Assembly (NCBI GenBank): GCA_034770075.1
Contig: CM068386.1
Coordinates: 46,594,896-46,658,895, forward strand
Length of the DNA: 64,000 bases
Direction: 5' to 3'
Source: Aralia elata
Lineage: Eukaryota; Streptophyta; Magnoliopsida; Apiales; Araliaceae
Shown here: piece by piece, positions 21,943-32,019 of the stretch
How the letters are laid out: the number at the start of each line of letters is the position of its first letter
Numbering within the stretch: position 1 is the first letter of the stretch
Notes under the pieces: model-generated
What the model was told of the DNA's origin: nothing
Database searches by the model: none
What the model saw: the letters and a program-made list of their open reading frames with translations, nothing else
Position numbers and translations under genes: made by a program

Positions 21943-22386
21943 ATGGAGAGTGGTTCGACTTTGTTAGATAGAGTCAGGGAACTACAAGAGACAAATGAAG
22001 AGTGTCGAAAGTGTAAAACCGAAATAACTCATAAAAAGAATGATAAATTCAGAATAGATAAGGATGGGGTACTGAGGTACGAGGATAAAATTTGGGTCCC
22101 CTCAGTACAAGAACTAAAGGATGAAATACTGAATGAAGCCCATAGTTCTAAGTTCGTCGTACATCCGGTAGTACAAAAATGTACAAAGATTAAAGTTGAC
22201 ACTTTTGGTGGTCGAACATGAAAAGAGAAATAGCGGAATGGGTAAGTAAATGTTTAACATGTCAAAGGGTTAAAGCTGAACATCAGAAACCTAGTGGATT
22301 ACTACAGCCCTTAGAAATTCTTGAGTGGAAATGGGCACATATTACCATGGATTTCATAGTAGGTCTTCCAAATACACAGAAAGGTT
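21943..22386 (+). pseudogene. C integrase, part 1 (zinc finger and first catalytic Asp)
   Basis: VPSVQELKDEILNEAHSS starts the HHCC finger, which passes a frameshift near 22200 to CLTCQRVKAEHQKPSGLLQPL. The core begins with TMDFIVGLP, giving the first Asp of the DDE triad. Element D enters at 22386 just after GLPNTQKG. The rest of integrase is at 34104-35110. Confidence 0.92.
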
Positions 22387-23996
22387 GTCGACGCCGGGTT
22401 TTCGCTTTCTAGCCTTTTCCATTTTTTTGCCTTTTGGTTTAGATGATTTTTTTTTTTTTGGAAAAGGTCGGCATTGAGGTCGACGGGGTTTTGAAAGATC
22501 GTTTTTTATGATGAGCCAATTTAACCAGAGTCGCCAGTTGGTATATTTGAAATGGATGTACCAACTCATCCGAGTTTTCGTTTTTTTATAAATCGCTGGC
22601 TCATGTGTGACTCCGAATTAAATGGTCTGCGAATCGATATTCATAGAGTTCGGGGGCTTGCTTAAGTGAGGGGAAGGTGTTAGGCACCCCTCGACTTCCG
22701 TGAAACACGGTTACCGCAATCTTGATGCTTTCCTATCCTTTAATTCATGAAACGTGTGCGTGTGCGCGCGTGTGTGTGTGTGTGCCTACGTGAATGTTGT
22801 GGTGAGTTTGTGTGAAAGAATCATTTGGATTTTTTAGGAAAAATCGTGCTTTGATTTGAGAATGCTTCGGAATGTCTTTTCGGCATACACGAGAAAGCTT
22901 GACTCTTTATAAGAAAGGTTTGATTTTAATTGTCAAAAACTATGAGATTTTTCGTTAGGTGTCGTTTTGGCAAAACAGGAGTTTTAAACCTTTGTCAAAA
23001 TAGGAATCGAGATCTATACGTTGCTTTTGTAACTCAAATGAGGGGCAACTTCTAGAATCTCTTTAACCCTATGCACAACGGTTTAATAAAACGTCAATTA
23101 TTTGACAAAATCATTCCTTATGATATTTGAAAACGATTTTCTTTAGCTTTCTCGTTAAATAGGAATCGACATTCATTAGCACTTCCCATTTATTAACCTC
23201 GTGATGCTAATAGCCTAGTTTGATTGATTTTATGAAGATCTTATCATTTGGCTTTGAAATCAATTTCGTCTCATAAATCAAATCAAGCATAAACACGCGT
23301 CGGGGCTATTCATGGGCATGTAAGCCATCAAAATAACCCCGAACGCCCACAATCGCATATTTTCACTATGACGGGGCCTTAAACGCGATTCTCGCCTTGG
23401 CGTCGTTTTAAGGCCCGACGATTACATATTTACAATGAAAAGTACATCGAATTTATTACATACATCAAAAGATGTCCATCATCGGATTTGGACCACGGGG
23501 TCGCGCTCCTAGGCTCACATCCAAAATCGCTACACACCCACAAGATCCTAAAAATAGCAATCTAAACAATCTATGCACAATACATCATTACAACGAGCTA
23601 AAATTTCACCAAATGGATATCATCGGGCCATTAGGAAGAATTTCGTTCCAATTGGAACCCTCCCTAATAGTCCTCAATCCATAGATCCACAACAATATAC
23701 AAGAAAAACTACATTTAATTTAACCAAACAATATGATATAAATTGCTAGAACAAAGGGAATTTTCACCTTGCAAATGATCTCAAATGGATGTGAACTTGT
23801 GTATTTGACTAAGATAAGGAGTATATTTGGTACAATCAAAATCAAAGAATATAAATCCTCTTTTTTTTTCCTCTCTTTTCTTCCTATTTGATTGCAAAAT
23901 TTGCTCCTTTTTCTCTCTATTTCCGTGTTCTTGCTGCTGCAGAATTCTTCTTCCTTCAAATTCTTCCAACCTCCTGTATGCTGCCCGAAGCTGGGC

Positions 23997-24003
23997 TTAA
24001 ATA
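23997..24003 (-). promoter_or_regulatory. TATA-like box in D 3' LTR
   Basis: On the element strand CCTATTTAAGC lies 15 bp downstream of the palindrome array. The same site is in the 5' LTR near 33646-33652. Confidence 0.5.
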
Positions 24004-24017
24004 GGCTGGCCAAAGCC

Positions 24018-24158
24018 AGCCGCAGATCTATCTGCGGCTGGCCGCAGATGGATCTGCGGCTGGCCAGCTGGCGCGCCTCCCATCGCACTCAGCTGGTAGT
24101 GCTGATTTCCTGGTTTCCGTGCTGGCGCACCCACTTGGCCGCAGATCTATCCGCGGCT
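24018..24158. repeat. Palindrome array of D LTR (CCGCAGAT-ATCTGCGG)
   Basis: Three near-perfect palindromes: 24018-24039 and 24041-24060, back to back, and 24137-24158. Each has arms GCCGCAGAT and ATCTGCGGC around two central bases. The same set is at about 33667-33807 in the other LTR. They lie just upstream of the TATA-like box on the element strand. Confidence 0.85.
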
Positions 24159-24454
24159 GGCGGGCTTGACTTTCTCGATTTTCGTGCCACGCCTCGATTT
24201 ATGTGTCGTGACGTCAGTTTTCACCGACAGGTTTGTATTTTGCAGTCCGGGAATCACTGGGAGACGTGCCGCATCATTCGGGCATGCTCATTTCGGACAG
24301 CCTTATTGTCACGTCAGCTTTGGTTGCCAATCATTGCGGTGGTGTTGGGCGTTCGCACTTGTGCCCATTCCCTCGCCCTCACAGGTCGGTTCATTTGACG
24401 ATTTTGCCCTCCTGTCACGGTTAGTATACGAAGCGCAAAATTTGGGTGTCTACA

Positions 24455-24470
24455 GCTGCCCCTCTTTATC
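24455..24470 (-). other. Polypurine tract of D
   Basis: Minus strand GATAAAGAGGGGCAGC abuts the 3' LTR and is identical to that of D'. Confidence 0.9.
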
Positions 24471-24987
24471 ATGTTTATGAAATGTTAAATGAAATGAACA
24501 TGATAAAGAAGTAGACACACGATGCATGAATGACAGTGCATAAGAATGACAGTGCATACATGATGCAACACATACAACTTATGATGCAACGCAGGATGTA
24601 AGGCATACAACATATTCGTGAAGGTGTCAATGCATCAATCCCTAACCTGTCGCTCGTCTTGTAATCGCCGGGTCTCGTATCCGGTCGATTGTCCTGTGAA
24701 TGTCGGGTCTCATATCCGGTCACCCCTCTTGTAATCACCTTATTCCATCCCATTGTCATCAAAGGAAGTTATTCTCCTGACTAGCTTTGAAGGGCATCCT
24801 TGGAGTTCGTCCTCGTACATCGTTCTTGACAACCATCGCTTTTGACTCTGATAGGCTAGGACCTTAACACCTAACCTGCATGGATCACGTACAGAATTAT
24901 CATCTATTCAATGTATGTGACACAATATTAAAATGTAAATTTGATGAAAAATGACCCCTGTACAGTCTTTTGATATGGTTCCACAGG
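24471..24987 (-). other. D 3' internal region, non-coding
   Basis: No gene. It holds a few divergent copies of the 35-bp unit at about 24650-24740. It is homologous to D' on the other strand (about 6870-7517). Confidence 0.75.
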
Positions 24988-27235
24988 TGTCACCGGTTAT
25001 CGGGGCCGGGTTTCGTCGCCGGTCACCCATCTCGTAATCGCCGGTTATCGTCGCCGGTCGATCGTCTCGTCGGGGCCGGGTATCGTCGCCGGTCACCCAT
25101 CTCGTAACCGCCGGGTATCGTCGCCGGTCGATTGTCTTGTCGGGGCCGGTTTTCGTCGCCGGACACCCATCTCGTAACCCCCGGTTATCGTCGCCGTTTG
25201 GTTATCTTGTCGGAGCCGGTTTTCGTCGCCGGACATCCATCTCGTAATCGCCGGTTATCGTCACCGGTCGATTGTCTTGTCGGGGCCGGGTATCGTCGCC
25301 GGTCACCCATCTCGTAACCCCCGGTTATCGTCGCCGGTTGGTTATCTTGTCGGAGCCGATTTTCGTCGCCGGACATCCATCTCGTAATCGCCGGTTATCG
25401 TCGCCGGTCGATTGTCTTGCCGGAGCCGGTTTTCGTCGCCGGACATCCATCTCGTAATCGCCGGTTATCGTCGCCGGTCGATCGTCTCGTCGGGGCCGGT
25501 TATCGTCGCCGGTCACCCATCTCGTAACCCCCGGTTATCGTCGCCGGTTGGTTATCTCGCCGGAGCCGGTTTTCGTCGCCGGACATCCACCTCGTAATCG
25601 CCGGTTATTGTCGCCGGTCGATCGTCTCGTCGGGGCCGGGTATCGTCACCGGTCACCCCTTTCGTAACCCCCGGTTATCGTCGCCGGTTGGTTATATCGC
25701 CGGAGCCGGTTTTCGTCGCCGGACATCCATCTCGTAATCGCCGGTTATCGTCGCCGGTCGATTGTCTTGTCGGGGCCGGGTATCGTCGCCGGTCACCCAT
25801 GTCGTAACCCCCGGTTATCGTCGCCGGTTGGTTATCTTGTCGGAGCCGGTTTTCGTCGCCGGACATCCATCTCGTAATCGCCGGTTTTCGTCGCCGGACG
25901 ATTGTCTTGTCGGGGCCGGTTTTCGTCGCCGGACACCCATCTCGTAACCCCCGGTTATCGTCGCCGGTTGGTTATCTTGTCGGAGCCGGTTTTCGTCGCC
26001 GGACATCCATCTCGTAATCGCCGGTTATCGTCGCCGGTCGATTGTCTTGTCGGGGCCGGGTATCGTCGCCGGTCACCCATCTCGTAACCCCCGGTTATCG
26101 TCGCCGGTTGGTTATCTTGTCGGAGCCGGTTTTCGTCGCCGGACATCCATCTCGTAATCGCCGGTTATCGTCGCCGGTCGATTGTCTTGCCGGAGCCGGT
26201 TTTCGTCGCCGGACATCCATCTCGTAATCGCCGGTTATCGTCGCCGGGCGATAGTCTAGGCGGGGCCGGTTATCGTCGCCGGTCACCCATCTCGTAACCC
26301 CCGGTTATCGTCGCCGGTTGGTTATCTCGCCGGAGCCGGTTTTCGTCGCCGGACATCCACCTCGTAATCGCCGGTTATTGTCGCCGGTCGATCGTCTCGT
26401 CGGGGCCGGGTATCGTCACCGGTCACCCCTTTCGTAACCCCCGGTTATCGTCGCCGGTTGGTTATATCGCCGGAGCCGGTTTTCGTCGCCGGACATCCAT
26501 CTCGTAATCGCCGGTTATCGTCGCCGGTCGATCGTCTTGTCGGGGCCGGTTATCGTCGTCGGTCACCCATCTTGTAACCCCCGGTTATCGTCGCCGGTTG
26601 GTTATCTTGTCGGAGCCGGTTTTCGTCGCCGGACCTCCACCTCGTAATCGCCGGTTATCGTCGCCGGTCGATCCTCTCGTCGGAGCCGGTTTTCGTCGCC
26701 GGACATCCATCTCGTAATCGCCGGTTATCGTCGCCGGTCGATCGTCTCGTCGGGGCCGGTTATCGTCGCCGGTCACCCATCTCGTAACCCCCGGTTATCG
26801 TCGCCGGTTGGTTATCTCGCCGGAGCCGGTTTTCGTCGCCGGACATCCACCTCGTAATCGCCGGTTATTGTCGCCGGTCGATCGTCTCGTCGGGGCCGGG
26901 TATCGTCACCGGTCACCCCTTTCGTAACCCCCGGTTATCGTCGCCGGTTGGTTATATCGCGGAGCCGGTTTTCGTCGCCGGACATCCATCTCGTAATCGC
27001 CGGTTATCGTCGCCGGTCGATCGTCTTGTCGGGGCCGGTTATCGTCGTCGGTCACCCATCTTGTAACCCCCGGTTATCGTCGCCGGTTGGTTATCTTGTC
27101 GGAGCCGGTTTTCGTCGCCGGACCTCCACCTCGTAATCGCCGGTTATCGTCGCCGGTCGATCCTCTCGTCGGGGCCGGTTATCGTCGCCAGTCACCCATC
27201 TCGTAACCCCCGGTTATCGTCGCCGGTTGGTTAAC
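24988..27235. repeat. 35-bp CG-rich minisatellite, about 64 units
   Basis: Basic units of 35 bp share TATCGTCGCCGG or TTTCGTCGCCGG. They alternate in two spacer types (TCGATCGTCTCGTCGGGG and TCACCCATCTCGTAACCC), giving 70- and 140-bp higher-order periods. A marker variant (CCGGTTATTG at 25601, 26371 and 26861) recurs at 770 and 490 bp, both multiples of 35, showing block duplication. Stacked frames of about 61 codons on both strands are repeat artefacts. Confidence 0.95.
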
Positions 27236-27760
27236 TTGGATCTCAGCCCTTCCCAGGGTTTGTTGTTTTTTGTCTTTTTCTTTTTGTGGATATCAGCCCT
27301 TCCCAGGGTTGCTCACCATCTTGTTGTGGTTCGCGTGGATCTCAGCCCTTCCTAGGGTTTGTTGTTTTTTGTCTTTTTTCTTTTTGTGGATATCAGCCCT
27401 TCCCAGGGGTGCTCACCATCTTGCTGTGGTTCGCGTGGATCTCAGCCCTTCCCAGGGTTTGTTGTTTTTTGTCTTTTTTCTTTTTGTGGATATCAGCCCT
27501 TCCCAGGGGTGCTCACCATCTTGTTGTGGTCCGCGTGGATCTCAGCCCTTCCCAGGGTTTGTTGTTTTTTGTCTTTTTTCTTTTTGTGGATATCAGCCCT
27601 TCCCAGGGGTGCTCACCATCTTGTTGTGGTCCGCGTGGATCTCAGCCCTTCCCAGGGTTTGTTGTTTTTTGTCTTTTTCCTTTTTGCGGATATCAGCCCT
27701 TCCCAGGGGTCTTTGATTGGTTGGATACCAGCCCTTCCCAGGGGTCATTGATTGGATTTG
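27236..27760. repeat. 100-bp tandem repeat with CAGCCCTTCCCAGGG cores
   Basis: Five units with an exact 100-bp period (GGATATCAGCCC at 27288, 27388, 27488, 27588, 27688). Each has two copies of the core CAGCCCTTCCCAGGG separated by GCTCACCATCTTGTTGTGG and a T-rich spacer. The core is the reverse complement of the D' 33-bp minisatellite. Long frames at 27270-27765 are repeat artefacts. Confidence 0.95.
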
Positions 27761-27764
27761 AGTG

Positions 27765-27805
<41 letters not shown>

Positions 27806-29029
27806 AATGGGATATGTGATCGACTTCATATCCTGGATCACCCACGAACATCGTCCACGTATCATGCCGCAAAAGCCATCACAGTCTGATCATTCGTGAG
27901 GTTGAAAACGACGTGCTTGAACTTTCTTGAAGATTTTCATTTTGATCGTACCTGCATGCATGAAAAAGATGTTATGCATGATCTGGCAGATATGTTATGG
28001 ACAGATGCATGTGCACAACATATGTTTAGATAGAAATGACCCCTGTTCAGTCAAATGATACGAGTCGACAGTCGTCATTGTTTGCCAACGTTTGATCGGA
28101 TCACGCCTCGTCGTGAAGCGTAGTTTCTAGACTTCAACCCTGGTCTGGTACTCTGTCTGCTCCTGGTCGTCTTCATTTCATCGAGTTGAGGCAGTCTGTT
28201 TTCGCTCTCTGTGATGATCGATAGCTATGTTGGGCTCCTTGGCCTTGTGATCGTTTCTGCATGGCCGATGTGTTGTTGTCTTGCATTGTATCATCCTTGT
28301 ATATGCTCATGCACGCGGATCATTTGGATGTCGAGGCAATGATAGTCAGGATTGGGGAGAGGCCCAATGACGAGAAGTTCTGTGCAGCCTCAGCTTCCTT
28401 TCATTTCACGATTCTTAACTGCCCCAGCCTTGGCGCGTGTTGTTACCAAGAATTTCTATTGAAAACTCGCGATATTGACCGTGCTGAATTATCCACAGCT
28501 CTGCAAGATCCTGCATATCATATTACTAACAAATGCCAAAACTTGAAGGCTCGGGCCGTTAGTGTCAGTTCAACACAAAGATATTCTAATCTCGACAAAA
28601 ATGCAGTTAAAGCACATGAAATTGAATATCTGTTGATCGCACAATCTAGCAAGTTGTGAACCGTGAATGTACTAGATTAGAATTATTATTATTATTATTA
28701 TTATTATTATTTTTTTTATTTTTTTTTTTTTTTATCCCTCGTGAGTTGATGATTTTCTATTTGACGAGTTATGAAATCGTAAGAAAACCTTCAAGCATTC
28801 ATGGTCATTGTACGTGAGTAAGGTCGAATTCAAAAAAACTACCTTCCCTCGTCAAAGGTATCATGTCTTCATTCTCGACAACGTTCTTAGCAGGATTGAC
28901 GTCATATGACAAATGCACTGTGCGATGGAGCACTCAGTAGGGGTTTCTCTTCTATGACTCATTGTTTAAGGCCTAGAGTTTTTTTCGTATTATCTTTTCT
29001 TTTTATTAACCCACTTCACTTGTCTCGTT
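27761..29029 (-). other. D internal region, no recognised gene
   Basis: It contains a run of about 36 T near 27768-27804 and an ATT microsatellite at 28682-28710 followed by T runs. A plus-strand frame at 28261-28659 (132 codons) has no recognised domain and runs antisense to the element. Confidence 0.6.
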
Positions 29030-29513
29030 TTCTTAGGCTATTCAAAGTCACCCATTTAACGAGTTTTGGACCAATGACTCCCGAACCAGACGGTTTTGGG
29101 GCATTAGGTGTACAGACACCCCCTCGGGTTTATTTACTCGAGTAACAAAGGCCACGATTCGAGACAAGCTGGTGGTCTGCCCCATTCATTCTTTGCTTGA
29201 CCTTGCGCAAGATTCGTTTTCTTAGGCTTGAGTTACCCATGTAGCGAGTGTTAGGCCGGTGACTCCCAAACCAGACGGCTTTAGGGCACCAGATGTAGAG
29301 ACACCCCTCGGGCTTAATTACTCGAGTAGCCCATGCCACGATTCGAATCTGCTCGGGCCTCCTCTACTGTAATGCTCGTTTTCTTAGGCTCTGAGTTACC
29401 CCTGTAACGAGTGTTGGGCCAGCGACTCCCAAACCAGATGGCTTTAGGGCACCAGGTGTAGAGACACCCCTCGGGCTTAATTACTCGAATAACCCAGGCC
29501 ACGATTCGACACA
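29030..29513 (-). repeat. Three tandem copies of a conserved ~130-bp block
   Basis: Copies at about 29034-29160, 29221-29346 and 29384-29509, spaced 163-187 bp apart. Each contains (plus strand) TGACTCCC-AACCAGA and GACACCCCTCGGG. A diverged copy is at 44298-44415 in the Athila element B, in the same orientation relative to the element. Small frames at 29130-29529 are not genes. Confidence 0.85.
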
Positions 29514-30591
29514 TTATCTTGATAATCATTTATCGTCTGACTTCTTGATATTGATAATTATTGACTGTCTGACTACGTGTTAATGGCCATCAACGTCGTC
29601 ATAGTTTTATACCCCACAACTAAAAGTTTATGCAAATGCAAAGTGAAGGCTGTCACATGAGGTCGATTCTGTCGCAAACGTTGCTTTGAATTAAGGCTTT
29701 ATACCCGATCAAAAGGTTGAATAGCCTTCTTCGTCTAATCATACTCACGATCGTGCTCCACGGTTTGCTTGTCAGAGTTAGTCTGATTCCGTTGATGTCA
29801 AATAAAATCCCCCCTCACGCGGGTCCTCGTATCCCGGGAAAACTATGCTTGACAAATGCCAGATGATCATACCGTTGAAGATTGAATTGACATGAGGTAG
29901 CATTTGACGATGATGATGCATGTTGATGGGATTGTTGCATGGGTGCCAATTTGCACGTCACCATTTCCTGGGTAGTTGATAAATGCCCCAGTGTTAAGTT
30001 ATTTTTCTGTGATCTCCCTCATACTGGTTGCATCGATATCTCGCTGGGCTGACAAAAGATCCGGTCCTTTGACTTGTTGAAAGGCTTGGGGGATTTTTTG
30101 ATTTTTGAAAATTTTTGATTTTTGATTTTTTTTTTTTTTTTTTTTTTTTTTGTGGTCGAATTTGCCCCTACTCCGGGTCTTTGTGATCGTCAGGGGTTCT
30201 GATGTTTGATGGCGAAGATTTGGCCTAAGTCGGGTTTGGGTTTGTCTTCGACCCATCCTTTGATCTCGTCAGGCGTATTGTCGACATCTGTCTCGCCCTG
30301 CTCAATCCCCATCAGATCGAAATCTAGCTCTATACCAAAATCGTGATCCTCCTTCGAATTTGGCCTATCGCGTGCCAGGCTAGAATGCCTCAAATCGGGG
30401 TGCCAGAAATAACACAGAAATGCTTGTCATAGATATAAAACATTTCAGCACATGATCTTCCTTTTTGGATAACATGACAAAATGACATGAGCGTGCAGAG
30501 ATTTGAAATAAAACTCAGAATTTTAAAACTCATTGATCTTCTACTGGCCGGGATTCACTGCCATAATCCGGGATTTTTCCCTTCCTGGATA
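29514..30591 (-). other. D internal region after integrase scrap, no recognised gene
   Basis: A T run of about 25 lies at 30127-30151. The frame at 30393-30190 (minus) with an acidic ELDFDLMGIEQGE segment vaguely resembles linkers of Tat-type polyproteins, but I cannot support a function. Confidence 0.5.
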
Positions 30592-30816
30592 TCACCTGAT
30601 GCACGGTCCAACTGGCCACGGTGAGGTCAAGCAATGGAGCTCATTAGGAGGTGCATGGATCACATTGGTATGGATCTGACATTGATGGCATTTCCTGACA
30701 TGAGTATCGCAATCAGTTTTCATGGTTAGCCCGTAGCGACCCCGTTCACACGCTTTTCTTTGCAAAAGTGCTCTGCTCATATGGGCTCTGCACACATTGC
30801 CATGTACTTCGTTCAT
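30592..30816 (-). pseudogene. D integrase zinc-finger fragment
   Basis: The minus frame reads NEVHGNVCRAHMSRALLQRK, GYYWLTM-like GRYGLTMKTDC, then RKCHQCQIHTNVIHAPPNEL and LTSPWP. This is the HHCC finger and the start of the core of a Tat/Ogre-type integrase. It stops before the first catalytic Asp, so the core is deleted. Confidence 0.8.
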
Positions 30817-31270
30817 TAATCTGTGGGCTTCTTCGGCTTCCAGATATCTCAGCAGTCCCGTAGCTTAGGAAGAGATTCACTGAGCCCCTCTTTGGATTCT
30901 CTTTCCCTGGTCAGATCTGCATTTTCGGGAGAGGAGCTGTCTCGAAGGAACTCTTTAATGTTTTGATACCAAGCCCATTTCAGGAGGGGTGTCACTATGG
31001 GAGATCTCTCCGATCTGATCATCATAGGCCGGACAAGTCTGTACCACAATTCTCAGGGCTAATCTCAGTCCTAGGATGCATCCCTCGTATTCGGCCGTAT
31101 TGTTGGAGTGGCAGAACTGTAATTTCATGGCTACAGGCTTCTGCCATTTGGATGGATGGAGTATGGACTTTATGGCCTCTCAGTTGGATCCTAGGGGCAA
31201 TCTCACAAAACAAACAAGGGCCGTAGTTTAGCACTGTGCCAGCTACAAATTGGCAGATGCATGTTAACAC
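30817..31270 (-). pseudogene. D archaeal-type RNase H-like fragment
   Basis: In broken minus frames I read MKLQFCHSNNTAEYEGCILGLRLAL, split over two frames at about 31136-31060, then RIVVQTCPAYDDQIGEISHSD. NTAEYE-LGLRLA is typical of the second RNase H that precedes integrase in Tat/Ogre elements. Only a scrap remains. Confidence 0.6.
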
Positions 31271-31999
31271 TGATGCTTGATTTTTATTTCATTTTTTTTT
31301 TTCGCTTTTTTTTTTCGGTTCTCTAATCTTATCCTGCAAAACCAGGTCAGTGTTTGATGACAGGATAGTATTCAGAAATTTTAGAAAACCTTGGTACGTG
31401 GTATGGATGGCCCTCCTGCAAAACCATGTCAGTTTTCTCTTTATATGTGCAGGTGATGCAATCACATGATACAGGACATATTTATTATGATGATGCCGGT
31501 ATGACAGTTGTATGCCATTTACATGACATTTATTTATTTGACTGAACGATAAAAGAGCATGAAGAAGCTTCCCTTTCGTTAGGTTTATCAGAGGCTGACC
31601 TACCCTAGGGTTACTCTCGCGGGCTTTTCGGCATGAAGGTCCCCAAATCTTCGCAATCTACTCGTCTGAATCCTTTCGATTGGAGCGGATATGGGTGGTG
31701 CGTTTCCTGGGCCATCTCCGGGGAGCAGCCCCTTCGAGTCCAGTAATAAGCAACCGACAGGTTCGCCTCAGGAGGAGGTACTCTCTCAACATACATTCAC
31801 ATTCATCGTCCTCACCGTATGCAAATGATTACTTTAAAGTAAAGCAATTCTATTCAATCATTCATTCATTGGACAAAAGGCACACATTCACACACAACAA
31901 TAAGTAAAACAAGTCAAAATATCGCACGTACATACACATTCATGAATTTTAGAGGATATGATAGCATCAAGATTTGAACGCGGCTTAAGCCCTCTAATG
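31271..31999 (-). other. D 5' untranslated region
   Basis: Between PBS and the first pol scrap. The small minus frame 31796-31611 has no recognised domain. gag, protease and RT are absent. Confidence 0.6.
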
Positions 32000-32017
32000 T
32001 CCCCAGCAGAGTCGCCA
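32000..32017 (-). other. Primer binding site of D
   Basis: Minus strand TGGCGACTCTGCTGGGGA, two bases inside the 5' LTR end. This PBS form is used by Tat/Ogre-like elements and is compatible with an Arg tRNA 3' end (inference). Confidence 0.85.
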
Positions 32018-32019
32018 GC

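Larger units (their letters stand above)
22387..24454 (-). repeat. 3' LTR of D
   Basis: 2068 bp. On the plus strand it runs from TGTCGACGCCGGG to GGGTGTCTACA. It holds a TG/CG microsatellite near 22755-22785 (length differs from the other LTR), a TATA-like site at 23997-24003 and an array of palindromes at 24018-24158. Frames inside it are not genes. Confidence 0.95.

Noticed and set aside
25132..27136. Many 61-63 codon frames on both strands
   Set aside because: They recur every 140 bp inside the 35-bp minisatellite and have no independent support.
24988..27235. CRISPR-like regular repeats
   Set aside because: Spacers are themselves repeated, the DNA is plant nuclear and the array is a minisatellite inside an LTR element.
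27270..27765. Frames of 130-159 codons rich in Phe, Ser and Pro
   Set aside because: Products of the 100-bp tandem repeat; overlapping frames on the same strand are all open.
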